From: Trichostrongylus colubriformis | Taxonomy: Eukaryota; Nematoda; Chromadorea; Rhabditida; Trichostrongylidae | DNA length: 64,000 nt | Direction of reading: 5' to 3' | NCBI GenBank assembly: GCA_963978905.1 | Contig: OZ022258.1 | Coordinates: 58,140,591-58,204,590, forward strand | In this document: positions 54,511 through 63,976 of the stretch, in pieces | Numbering within the stretch: position 1 is the stretch's first letter | Layout: each line of letters begins with the position of its first letter | Notes under the pieces: generated by a model | Seen by the model: the letters and a program-made list of their open reading frames with translations, nothing else | Told to the model about the DNA's origin: nothing | Databases searched by the model: none | Made by a program: the position numbers and the translations under genes

Positions 54511-54608
54511 CAGCCTCGTTAGAATCCCACAACATAAAGCAGCACCCTTGCAACTTATGACAGGATTCACAATCATTAATACTCTTTCCCACGGCTGTGT
54601 GCTTTTCA
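54511..54608 (-). CDS. Internal Cys-rich exon
   Basis: The acceptor TGTTTTCTTTTACCTAG is nearly ideal; 32 codons follow to donor GTGTTC, phase 2 to 1. It encodes KSINDCESCHKLQGCC, a C-x2-C...CC pattern typical of small disulfide-rich or metal-binding domains. A T run of 18 follows in the intron. A second frame is also open. Not recognised. Confidence 0.38.
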
Positions 54609-55102
54609 CTAGGTAAAAGAAAACAAATCAGCGATCTTATGGAGGGGTACAAAAAAATCAAGTCCTGTGTGTTTTGAAGGAAGCCTTTACTGTAAATATG
54701 TAGCACCTAACAGTTGCAAAAGAATACGTGCTATCGAATTTACTACGGTCTCGTCTACAATGGCGTATACCCAAAGGCAAAACAGAGTTGGCGATGACTG
54801 CATAGCCAGGCTAGGCCGTTGCGATCCATGGCCGTGAGTGCACCGGCCAACCATCTTTTGGGTAAATCGAAAAGAAAAGTTGCAAGCATACCCTCAAATC
54901 CAATAACAAATAAATAAAAAGGATAAATGAATTTGAAATACTTTCGACATGTACCTATTATTGGTAATAAATATTCTGCTCATTGCTTGAATATGCAAAT
55001 ATAGAAATTGATGATTTTTTTTTCATCGATTTCCTCTTTACATTTGAATTCAAGCAGCTGCCCTCGAATGCGTCTTGCTGAGAGGTGATGAAAGCACATC
55101 CA

Positions 55103-55723
55103 TCACCGGTAATGGATAAAAACAGCACAGTTCGGCATAGATGGAGCGACCACAAGAATAATGTATTTTACAAAAAAAATTGAAAAAATAGATGAACAAC
55201 TGATAAAAGTAAAAATTGATTGAAATAAGTAAATTGGAAACGTTCTCATATTCAAGCGTTCAGTGATGCAAGGTAGCAACGGATGAGGGCAGGTGCCCAT
55301 GAGTCGAAGTGCAGTTTTGTGAGAAATTAAAAGGGGAAAGGGTGAACTGTAAAGGTAGAAGCGATTGATCACACGGTTGACCATCCCCGTGTTCATATGC
55401 CGCGAGATAGAGAAAATTCGAACGGAAATGTCGATGCGATGAGATCGTCCGCAACCTTCCCATGGCCAATGAGAGGTCTTGTGGCAAATGACCTCAGCTG
55501 GCTGTGCCCAGCACGCAATAAGTGAACTATTTAGGCGCTTCAATGGGGTGACATCCAATGGGACGACGCAAACGGGACGCACAGCCACGGCTACGCAAGC
55601 GTTAGCCATTTGTGGAAGGGACGACGTCTGGTGTTGGCGGGCGGCCGTTGAGGAGAACAATGCGGAGAGGCCGAGCGAATCATCCGCGAGCCCCCAACAC
55701 ACATAACCCTGCCAGCCGGACAT
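55103..55723 (-). CDS. Longest open frame in the window, 206 codons
   Basis: It starts ATGTCCGGCTGGCAG. The first 100 codons lie in GC-rich DNA (Ala/Val/Ser-rich); the last 100 are AT-rich and hydrophobic (FQSIFTFISCSSIFSIFF then VKYIILVVAP), suggesting a C-terminal membrane segment. At the end a donor CATTACCG/GTGATGG precedes a further open frame at 54958-55155 that also reads well. All frames are open in the GC-rich part on both strands, so chance cannot be excluded. Not recognised. Confidence 0.35.
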   Translation of the reverse strand: MSGWQGYVCWGLADDSLGLSALFSSTAARQHQTSSLPQMANACVAVAVRPVCVVPLDVTPLKRLNSSLIACWAQPAEVICHKTSHWPWEGCGRSHRIDISVRIFSISRHMNTGMVNRVINRFYLYSSPFPLLISHKTALRLMGTCPHPLLPCITERLNMRTFPIYLFQSIFTFISCSSIFSIFFVKYIILVVAPSMPNCAVFIHYR

Positions 55724-56344
55724 CGTGCCTAACTACACACATCCGCATTGGAAAACGGCTGTTCCGATCGCATAAACCGAGAACAAAACATTCGGGCTCG
55801 AGCTCTTCTCGAAGTACGGGGGGACAAGAAATGCGACGCACTCACCAATCAATTTGCTTGGTCAACACAACGACACAGCGCTGGGGAATAAAAAAATGAT
55901 CGTAATGTGATCTGTTCCCGTCTGGCAGAAAGGATTTCGCTTCCTAGTGGATATTCCCAGGAACTGGCGCAAATCTTAGCTGCTTTGCTGTGGGTAGACC
56001 GTGTCTATAGATCCGTTTTTTGGGTGAAATTGACCTTCATACAAAGTGGAGGGAAATCCGTAAAGTCGGCAAGTTATAAGACTCTCCATGAGATATGAAT
56101 AGCTGTGTTTTTCAGTCGTTCGAAATGTGTGCCCTGACGTTAGCACTACAGTACAACACAGTGTGCAGCGTGCCAGCTAGGAGTGTATATGTAGTTGTGT
56201 CCTAAAGCGATTAGCGTGTCTCATGCATTATCTAGGGATAGGACGCGGCAATCGCTTCAGAACCCAACCATATAGCCCCTCCCGCTCGTACGCACAGCAA
56301 CACACGCCGCAGGCCATGCGAAAGCCTCATCTGAGCTACTTCAA

Positions 56345-56470
56345 TGGTGCTCAGTAATGGGCAAAAGCTACTGGACGGATTCGGACGGACGGTACTCGAA
56401 TCCGCACTTCATTTCCAGTTCCAAGCGCGGGTTCGAGTCTCGTCTGACACCGAAGCTTTTGCCCATAACT
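56345..56470 (+). repeat. Small inverted repeat with tRNA-like B box
   Basis: ATGGGCAAAAGCT (56357-56369) is the inverse of AGCTTTTGCCCAT (56454-56466). Inside, GCGGGTTCGAGTCTCGT can form a five-pair T arm (two wobble pairs) with a seven-base loop. GGATTCG...CGAATCC forms a strong stem, but its loop is too large for an anticodon arm. Probably a tRNA-derived short element. Confidence 0.4.
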
Positions 56471-56950
56471 CGGCATCCTTGTAGTAACTTCTGCATCGCG
56501 GGCTGCTGCAATAATCAGCAACTATCAAAAATCAAAAATATCAAAATTCATCTGTGCGTTCACACGTAAACGTTTGAAGTACTAGATCGAAAGCGCACCT
56601 TACTTGGAAACATTGACAAGTCTACATGTAACTCCAAAAATCCAAATTAGCGCTGCAGGAGCACCATTCTAGCGCCATGACCTAACCACTGATCCCTGCT
56701 GCTAGGAAGGTATTCCCAAAACAAAGTGGGTAAAACCATAAACAGGTCCCAGACCGAGAGCAACGGCCAGTGGCCAAGTAATGCTATCAGAAAGAACATA
56801 CATTAGTTGTAACATTTCGAGACTCATCAGTCAGCTAACAGCAGACCAAAGAGCCGGGAGGAGATGGCTGTTCCTCGTTTTTCACACGGTCGTACAATGT
56901 GAACTCACTCACACACACATATATACACACACGACAATTGTTCTCTTCAG

Positions 56951-57191
56951 CACTGACCTTTGCTGCCGAGATATGTACGAGGGGATACGAGCAAATTGCC
57001 CCGTGCCAGTGCTAAACAAAAGCTCAGATGTCCCGTCATCGACGAAAAGACCGTCATTAGGTCGCACTCGACGCCCGTCATTTCGATCGTGGGCTTCGAA
57101 AAAAATCGTCGCTTTGTTTGAAATGGAACATACAACGTTATCAAATCCTCAAAATCACAGCAGCCTCTTGTACATGAAACTTAATTCATAG
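56951..57191 (+). CDS. 3'-terminal exon, basic protein
   Basis: The acceptor CAATTGTTCTCTTCAG is excellent. Eighty codons follow to TAG: a Cys pair (TDLCCRDMYEG), a Ser/Arg/Lys-rich middle (TKRPSLGRTRRPSFRSWASK) and a polar end. It needs two bases from an upstream exon. The minus strand also reads well with a GTCAGT donor, so strand is not certain, but the acceptor favours plus. Not recognised. Confidence 0.4.
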
Positions 57192-57241
57192 ACTATATCA
57201 ACGGATCAACTGATTGAGGATCTTCATGATAGAAAACTACC

Positions 57242-57454
57242 TGCAGCGGGAAGCGATTTATAATTCTTCACTACGACAGGTACCACTGGGATGCAAAGAT
57301 CATGCGCGATCAAACGAGCTTTTCCTAGCTAAAGGCAAAGGTATGTAGGGATTTGAGCGGAGCGTTCGCTATTAACGCTCGCGTGATCGTGCATGACCTT
57401 TGCATCTAAATGGTATATACCGTAGCGGAGAAGTATAAATCGCTTACCGTTGCA
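57242..57454. mobile_element. 213-bp fold-back MITE
   Basis: Left arm TGCAGCGGGAAGCGATTTAT, then CACTACG, GGATGCAAAGATCATGC and GATCAAACGAGC; the right arm carries the inverse of each (GCTCGCGTGATC, GCATGACCTTTGCATC, CGTAGCGGAG, ATAAATCGCTTACCGTTGCA). Non-coding. Confidence 0.75.
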
Positions 57455-57605
57455 CATACGTTGGTATCAGAAAGATCTCCTATCAATTAATCGCTGATTA
57501 CTGTTTATGAATCAAGTTTCATATGCAGTGTGCATTGTCCCTTCTTTTGCCACAAGGCATCACGCTGCGCAATTCTCGGCTTCGGCCCTTCATTGACCCC
57601 CTGGT

Positions 57606-57832
57606 GAAAATGTAGCACGTGGCATTTGCATGATGCATCGGCTCCTTCTGCTCCACACTCACTTTTTGTCGCAAGTATCTGGACTTTTCATATAGGAAAG
57701 AGCTCCGTCAGCTCTGCTTTTGAAGAAAAAAAGTTGATAATTAGAGCTTCCACGAGACATTTTCTTGCAAATTATTGGTATATTCCAAGTCCGCGCTGGA
57801 TGATTCTTCTACAAACAGTGAAACAAAGATGA
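57606..57832 (+). CDS. Candidate exon
   Basis: A plus-strand frame of about 75 codons to TGA without an in-frame ATG near its start (SIWTFHIGKSSVSSAFEEKK, ANYWYIPSPRWMILLQTVKQ). In another frame ATG at 57630 gives a Leu-rich start ending at donor GTATCT after 57677. The two readings compete. Not recognised. Confidence 0.27.
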
Positions 57833-57989
57833 AGGAAGAGGGCAAGAGATAAAGAGAGAACAAAAGTACTCTGAATCGTGATAAGAATGCACATCGACGT
57901 AGAAAACCTGTCGTTAATTTTTTTTCTGGCGGTTTGATATTTCCTCACAAAACCCTCCGTGATGAATCACGCTAGAATACGTAGTATTA

Positions 57990-58137
57990 GGTAGCCGTCA
58001 GACTTCGTGACTCTACGATTTAGCAGTATCGCACTTGCGCACGCTATCCTACGACCTTGAGATTTAGCAATGCCACAACTTTGCGTGCGGAGCCGCCATA
58101 CCGCAAAATCGCCAACTCGCGAAGTCTGGCAACGGCC
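57990..58137. mobile_element. Harbinger-like MITE H1, copy 3
   Basis: Termini GGTAGCCGTCAGACTTCG and the inverse (GAAGTCTGGCAACGGCC), flanked by TTA at 57987-57989 and 58138-58140. It shares the central GACCTTGAGAT block with copy 1. It abuts the R1 repeat that starts right after it. Confidence 0.78.
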
Positions 58138-58139
58138 TT

Positions 58140-58580
58140 AAAGGCTTCACTAGGGTTAAGGGAAAACTGAGATGGGAGTACATGTTCTCTGAAACGAACC
58201 TTCTACTTCAGAAGAGGTCGCATGCGGTGAAAATCGCATCAAAAACGCGGCTTGGGGTCTTACGGTGACTCTGCAGCTCGGCATGCCGTCATGCGCCCGG
58301 GCGAGTTGCCGTCGAGGGGCGGGACAACGATCGCGGCCGGCTGATTCAGACTCTGGCCTGTCTTCAGCCCACTCCAGCTAGTGACGCAGAGGACGAGAGA
58401 GAAGGCGGGCTTTCGGGACCTTAGCCCTCAGCTTTTTTCGCAGTTTCATGTCGTTCTTTCTCTACTATTATGTTGCTGAGCACTTATACTTTCGTAATCC
58501 CCCAGTTTGCCACATTTACCCCTCCCGGTGTCTTAAGAATGTGGTACTATGTCAAAAACTGGTCAAGCCTAGGGTCAAGC
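58140..58580 (+). repeat. Dispersed repeat family R1, copy 3
   Basis: Matches 1355-1760 in order: GGGAAAACTGA, TGTTCTCTGAAA, CTTCTACTTCAGAAGAGG, GGCTTGGGGTCT, GAGTTGCCG, CGGCCGGCTGA, CTAGTGACGCA, then CAGTTTGCCACATTTACCCC. It ends CTGGTCAAGC like 3630-3660. Confidence 0.6.
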
Positions 58581-59005
58581 TAAAAAAATTGAAAAATGCG
58601 ATATTTTGCGGGTCGGTCCACTGACAGTCGTAACATTGCTATGTACCTCGTAAATGATTATCGACCGAGCATTTAGGGATCGACTGAAATCTTTTCGACA
58701 GTGCGTGGCTGTCGAAGACACTCAACTAAAATTACAATATACGACGCCCCCAACCCTTCCCACCCAGAATTTCCCGTCACTTGCCTGACCCGGGTAAGGG
58801 CAATGGTAATCAAATGAAACACACTCAGAGGGCTCATACTTCGTTTCCTCGTATATCCAAGGACAGCACAGGGAACATTACACGCCAGGGAGTGACAGAC
58901 AGACAGGCCTAGCTGAGATTGACAAAGGAAACCGAAGCAAGTGTGGTGAGGAACCTCGTAGACATGTGATTATGTCATCATTGCTGTCCATCCATGGGGA
59001 CAGAT

Positions 59006-60325
59006 CTAACAAGGGAGGGTCATCAGGTCAGTCCGGCCTTTTGCGATGGGGTGTATACCACTGTACTCGTCTTGGGACGAGAAACTCAAATCTGCCTTCC
59101 AAATTTGCGAAACGATTCTGTGAGCAAAGTTATGAAGGGTAGTCTCCCGACATGGTCGACTCTCTCTCTCTCGCATGTTCGCATGAGTGGACGTGGAATG
59201 CTAGCACAACAAGGTGAGTTGTGGTGTACTGGATACGATGGTTGTTCCACAGGAGATGGGTCGCAGGTTCGGATCCTTTGTGCGACTGCTCTTTTGCTTT
59301 TTCTCCCTTCAGCTCATATGAACCCAGAAAGTGCGTATTAGTAAGTATTTGAAAGGTTTACCTCTTCATTCAACATCAAGAGGGGACAAAATTTCACGTT
59401 TCCTGATTTATGCATTTTTTCAAGACTTTCATTTATAGAGGGCATATGGTGAATAGGAGATACAAGAATATTTGAAAACCAGTAATTTACGAACACATGT
59501 GGTATTCCTGCACAAAGTGGGCGAAACAGTACAATCTCTCACAGTGTGCACAACGAATAAAGAAAAAATTCCACACTCACAGCAGTCGGAGCCCTCAACC
59601 ACTTCAGATGGGAAACAATATTGAAGAGGTGTTTCATATTCGCCGGGGTGTGCACTAAAATATCCCGCCGCATACCAGGAATAAGATAAGAAATTTTTAA
59701 ATTTGGGCGAACAAAACTGAGAATAAACTAAAGACAAAAGGCGGAGGATAGAGAACAAGTACGCCAACACTAGCTTTGGGCAGAACATTGGGATTGAGTA
59801 TGAGAGAAACTACTGTTTTTCTCTGCTAGACAACGCTACGTCACCTTATACCACATACTTATCTGTACAACTGTACGCTCTGTTCAAGTCTACAGGATAT
59901 AACGTACCACATGCCCTCTATAAATGAAAGTCTTGAAAAAATGCATAAATCAGGAAACGTGAAATTTTGTCCCCTCTTAATACTTACTAATACGCACTTT
60001 CTGGGTTCATATGAGCTGAAGGGAGAAAAAGCAGAAGAGCAGTCGCACAAAGGATCCGAACCTGCGACCCATCTCCTGTGAAACAACCATCGTACCCAGT
60101 ACACCACAACTCACCTTGCTGTGCTAGCATTCCACGTCCACTCATGCGAACATGCGAGAGAGAGAGAGTCGACCATGTCGGGAGACTACCCTTCATAACT
60201 TTGCTCACAGAATCGTTTCGCAAATTTGGAAGGCAGATTTGAGTTTCTCGTCCCAAGACGAGTACAGTGGTATACATCCCATCGCAAAAGGCCGGACTGA
60301 CCTGATGACCCTCCCTTGTAAGCAA
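59006..60325. repeat. 1.3 kb inverted pair carrying a tRNA-like promoter in each arm
   Basis: The arms are about 59006-59453 and 59903-60325, more than 95 % alike by eye, except for a 29-bp stretch (near 59350-59380) present only on the left. On the plus strand box A is TGGTGTACTGG (59222-59232) and box B GGTTCGGATCC (59266-59276), mirrored near 60050-60110. Each arm therefore looks like a SINE copy; box A matches 10923-10933. The 450-bp spacer has no clear gene. Confidence 0.75.
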
Positions 60326-60646
60326 ATTGAGGACTCGACATGTCCGTGGCTGCGAAACGTGTTGGTCTTCATGGAAGAATATCACACACAGAGAAGACAA
60401 TACAAGACGATTAGACTCTCATACAAAACGATGATGTGTTCAACGCGCCACAACGGCATTCGCTTTCCTTCCTCATTAGGACGCCATAAAAGGCCCGAAC
60501 TTTGCTGTTTATGACGAGATTCTTAGCCATTTATGATCTCTCATCTCACATGACCCTAAAATGCGGCACAAGAAAACCTCTTTTATTTTCATGTGTTTAT
60601 TGAGGACATCTTTACTGAAAATAGCGATAACTTGATTAGCGCGCTT

Positions 60647-60785
60647 TCATAGTTGGCGAATAGCCAGCTGCCGCCACCGCTCGGCAGTGTTGATCGTGGG
60701 GCCATAGAATAGCACACAGCAATTAAGCATGTAATCCTTGTCTATTCGACCCCAGGAACCGATAAAAAAGGGAACTTCCGATCAA
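60647..60785 (-). CDS. Candidate 3'-terminal exon
   Basis: A minus-strand frame of about 44 codons ends TGA: SWGRIDKDYMLNCCVLFYG then AERWRQLAIRQL, clearly protein-like. The acceptor is uncertain: CATGATTTCTCCAG upstream is strong but leads into another frame. It could be a C-terminal remnant of a retroelement; no motif proves it. Confidence 0.3.
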
Positions 60786-60859
60786 TCAATAAGAAAGGCA
60801 CTGGAGAAATCATGAAAAAAATGGTTTCGATTAATCACGAGCGATTCTTCCCCGAAATA

Positions 60860-61160
60860 ACCGCAGATGCTATAATAGCAATATCAATTATTATCAATTA
60901 TTAGTGTCAGTATCAATTATTTATAATGATACTATGAATACAAATAGTTATTACATTCTTCATTTTTTCATTACATTCATTACATTTCTTCAAGAAAATT
61001 ACATGTTCTTTCTAACGTACCATTGAGAATTTGGCCAATAGTGTGAAAAAGGCGGAATAGCAAACCAAAACTCCCAAATTATTGATCTACTCTGCCCGCT
61101 GGTTCGCGTGGATGGACTTCCTTGAAGGCGCAGCCCAATATTAAAGACCAATAGTGGACC
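60860..61160. other. AT-rich stretch
   Basis: Short direct repeats (TATCAATTATTA and CATTACATTC types). A minus-strand donor GTACGTTAG near 61016 follows an open frame, but the reading is ambiguous. Not called. Confidence 0.3.
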
Positions 61161-61164
61161 TGTA

Positions 61165-61503
61165 ATGCGTCGCGGTCATGCCATGCACACTCGTGACAGC
61201 CCACTTTTAGGAGGAGCTAAGACAGCGGCAGCTTTATTGAAGAGCTATAGCGCTCCAACCACTGCAAAATGCGCCGCACACCTTCGATCTCTGGCATTTA
61301 TTAATAAAGTAACCGTATTACCTTCTCCCAAACACCCCAACTGCTCAAAAAATTCCACTCCATTATATGTAAATAATCAGCACTACAACAATACTAATCT
61401 AAAAATATTCCAATATTTGATGAACAAAAGCGAGCAAGCTATCTTTTTCGGCATTTCTGCTTTATTCGAACTTCTGGGAAATTTCAACCATTTCACTAGA
61501 TAA
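61165..61503 (+). CDS. Possible 112-residue protein
   Basis: An ATG at 61165 opens 112 codons to TAA. The N-terminal half is Ala/Lys-rich (GGAKTAAALLKSYSAPTTAK, then CAAHLRSLAFINKVTVLPSP), the C-terminal half Asn-rich and then hydrophobic (AIFFGISALFELLGNFN). The opposite strand has an overlapping open frame. No splice sites needed. Not recognised. Confidence 0.33.
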   Translation: MRRGHAMHTRDSPLLGGAKTAAALLKSYSAPTTAKCAAHLRSLAFINKVTVLPSPKHPNCSKNSTPLYVNNQHYNNTNLKIFQYLMNKSEQAIFFGISALFELLGNFNHFTR

Positions 61504-61504
61504 A

Positions 61505-62240
61505 TGTGAATGAGAACAGATAAGGACAAAAAAATATTCGTGACCGATCCCCCCCCCCTCCAAAGTACCCTACTCCGTAAAAAAATCCAATATTCCCAAT
61601 AATGTGGCATTAACACAAGAGCCCCTTAAGTCATAAAGTGAATGTGCTGAGGAAGCGATGACACTCAGCGAGGTAGTAACGACGGACGCAGTTTGCAGAA
61701 CAGTACGCCTAATTGACTAAAAACATGTCTCAGCTAAAAACTGCCGAACTATGAAAGGTTTTCAGTAACTCCTTTGTTTGTGTGTGTGCTGGGAAAAACT
61801 AGATTGCGGAGTAAAACTGCCGCTGGGTGGGGTGGAAGAAGCACGCGGGTGCGTGTACCAGGAATAGCAGAAAACGTTCTTCTTCGTCCCTATAAGGCAA
61901 GTAGAACTTCGGATCGGATATGTTAATCAACCTTTAAGAAATCCTACGTCAATTACAATTCGACATTCGGAATGTTATAATGCAGAAGCTTTGGTGGAGG
62001 AAACATTGCGAAATAACCACGAACCCGCGGAACAGAAGGCATAAGAAATGAATATTCAAAGCAATCGCTATCGCAGAAAAGCCAAGCCCAAGATGTACCC
62101 TGGCTTGTCGCTAGCTCCAAGCGTCAAACGCTTTCTCTGGACAATTTCTTTGAGGTATAACGATCGACAACAAAGCATAATTGCTTATTAAAGTATGAGC
62201 AAATAAGGAGAACATCACATATGAAAGTGAAACTTGCAAA
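61505..62240. other. Stretch without a supported gene
   Basis: Contains a C run at 61550-61558 and short frames only. Confidence 0.35.
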
Positions 62241-62246
62241 ACTCTA

Positions 62247-62480
62247 ATGTCCTCCGAAGAATTCATAAGAGGACCATACCAATTGCGAATCAGGTGTCAT
62301 TTTAGTACTTTTATTTTAGTTTCTGTTTATCTTCCCGAGATTACTCCACCTCAAAGTGCATCAAGTGTATCTAAAGCTAGGCCGTTAGTTCTCGCAACAA
62401 ACAGCTATCATGAGCATGTTTATCACCAGTCACAAAAAAACCAAATTAAGTCAGACTATTACCACGAATCAGCTGAATAG
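62247..62480 (+). CDS. Possible 77-residue protein or first exon
   Basis: An ATG at 62247 opens 77 codons to TAG (SSEEFIRGPYQLRIRC, then STFILVSVYLPEITPPQS, then a His/Tyr/Gln-rich end). A donor-like AG/GTGTCA occurs after 62292, so the first 15 codons could be an initial exon. Another ATG frame follows 40 bp downstream on the same strand. Not recognised. Confidence 0.33.
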   Translation: MSSEEFIRGPYQLRIRCHFSTFILVSVYLPEITPPQSASSVSKARPLVLATNSYHEHVYHQSQKNQIKSDYYHESAE

Positions 62481-62519
62481 GAGTTCTGCCCAGCCCAGAA
62501 GCAATAAGGTCCAAAAGAA

Positions 62520-62729
62520 ATGAAACTATTTAGTAATGCAAAAAAAGTGGTTTTCATCACGCAGAAATGGCTTACTCACCTCAAAGGTATTAGACCCACA
62601 AAAACCACAAATCCCTTTCCTATACAAACAAAAATATCTGATAATGAAAAAATAAAAATTACGTTGGTGGTGTATAGGTGGGGCCATCAAAATGGACTCC
62701 CTTTGAAGCCCCGGGCAGTTATGGCCTGA
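62520..62729 (+). CDS. Possible 69-residue basic protein
   Basis: An ATG at 62520 opens 69 codons to TGA: KLFSNAKKVVFITQKWLTH, a Lys/Thr-rich middle and a C-terminus with RWGHQNGLPLKPRAVMA. It could be part of the same transcription unit as 62247-62480. Not recognised. Confidence 0.28.
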   Translation: MKLFSNAKKVVFITQKWLTHLKGIRPTKTTNPFPIQTKISDNEKIKITLVVYRWGHQNGLPLKPRAVMA

Positions 62730-62758
62730 ACCATTCCCCGTCTAAGTTTAGCACCTTC

Positions 62759-62928
62759 TTAAATCCAGCTGTACCTACGCATGGATGCATTGGCCTGCTT
62801 CGATGCGATACGACCATTGACCGCGATCCTACGCATGGTTCTTAGCGCCCTGTTGAGTTCTTGGCTTTTTTCACTCGCTCTTTTTCCCAATCGCTCCGGT
62901 TTGAAGCAACAACGGGTCGAGCACCAAT
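62759..62928 (-). CDS. Candidate Arg-rich exon
   Basis: A minus-strand frame ends TAA: ERLGKRASEKSQELNRALRT then MRRIAVNGRIASKQANASMR. Regular charged spacing suggests a helical basic segment. It overlaps, in another frame, the end of 62871-63155, so at most one frame is used in the overlap. The splice acceptor is unclear. Confidence 0.3.
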
Positions 62929-63155
62929 GTCAATAGAACTCCTCCAAAAGCGCTACAGTATACGTCTGCATGAATGGAGGAACGGTGCATTCGGGGATAT
63001 TTTTGAAAGGAGCAGCTCAAACGAAATGGTTGCTTAGTTCTTAGAAATACAAAAAATCTGGCGGTAAATAACCATACAAAAGCCTTCCAGACCCATAGCA
63101 AAACCGTGAAGGGAATCCAAAAAGAACACGTGGGCCCAAAAAATCGAAACGGCAT
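62871..63155 (-). CDS. Possible 94-residue protein with N-terminal membrane anchor
   Basis: An ATG at 63155 opens 94 codons to TGA. Residues 9-35 are hydrophobic (CSFWIPFTVLLWVWKAFVWL), a likely signal anchor; a second hydrophobic stretch (GGVLLTLVLDPLLLQTG) follows near the end. The divergent plus-strand frame begins at the same place. Not recognised. Confidence 0.3.
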   Translation of the reverse strand: MPFRFFGPTCSFWIPFTVLLWVWKAFVWLFTARFFVFLRTKQPFRLSCSFQKYPRMHRSSIHADVYCSAFGGVLLTLVLDPLLLQTGAIGKKSE

Positions 63156-63407
63156 TGTGTTATGGAAGGGGGATGTTATCGATCTGTGATCAGTCCCATA
63201 AGACGACAGCGCAATGTGCTTATCACGATAGCGACAACAAAACCGGCAACTGGCGATCGATAATGCAATTAGACGTGAACGTTCAGACGATGCAGAACCA
63301 AGAAGTAGTAGCTGTTGTAGTGGATGACTCAGAAATGCCCGAAATCATCCCTGGCACCCTGCCAATTCTCGTATCGGTTCACAATCCGCACGGAATGCCT
63401 CTTTTTA
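63155..63407 (+). CDS. Open frame cut by a fold-back insertion
   Basis: About 83 codons of strong protein text (SQCHKTT-type start, then NWRSIMQLDVNVQTMQNQEV and VVDDSEMPEIIPGTLPIL) run up to the TA target site at 63406-63407, where element 63408-63976 begins. The first ATG is codon 7. TTTTTAG at the junction could also act as an acceptor. Partial or broken gene; not recognised. Confidence 0.38.
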
Positions 63408-63976
63408 GGTTGTGCACGGAGTTCATTTCGCTCCTTATTCTCTGTCTTTCACAATATTCTAATCCTCTTTCGACGAAGTGTGCCCATATGTTCGACAGAG
63501 CTTTTGCTGCTTTACGGAAGGGTGCCACTTGTTTTTTGAATCACTTGATTGCTTAGTATTTATGAGGCTTAGAAGTAGAATGTTCAGGAGAGAAAAATCT
63601 GCACTTTCGGCATATCGAAGTTCAAAAAACTGACCTTCTCCGCTCTATGTCAAATCATTTGAGAGGAGTAATTTATCACTGAGTACTTTATTGTCATAAT
63701 TAAAGTATCTGGCTCTAATAAACTGTTTGATAAACGATTAGCGAGGAAGGGCAGATACCGGAATCGAGGTTTTTGCTTCCTGATTATACCATTTCTGAGC
63801 CTCATGCTTTTAAGTATTAGTCTTGAAAATGAAATGAATCACTGGATGCTCAAAAAAAGAATAGCATCATTCGTGAAGTAGAAGAAGCTTCATCAGACAC
63901 CTATATACACTTTGTGGAAAAAATGAAGACGGAGAAAACACAAAGAATGAAAAACGGAACGACCTATTGCACAAAC
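63408..63976. mobile_element. Short fold-back element F2 (569 bp)
   Basis: Left GGTTGTGCACGGAGTTC with CTTATTCTCTGTCTTTCACA; right end inverse of GTTTGTGCAATAGGTCG with CATTCTTTGTG. TA flanks both ends. It carries one GACAGAGCTTTTGCTGCTTT module per arm and shares TATTTATGAGGCTTAGAAG with 52248-53622 and 14059-15461. It has far fewer modules than the 1.4 kb copies. Confidence 0.65.

Noticed and set aside
58994..60400. Two nearly identical frames of 115 and 137 codons
   Set aside because: They are the two arms of the inverted repeat with pol III boxes; repeat origin explains the identity.
62871..63155. Confident membrane-protein call
   Set aside because: Kept only at low confidence because an overlapping frame on the same strand (62759-62928) reads at least as well.
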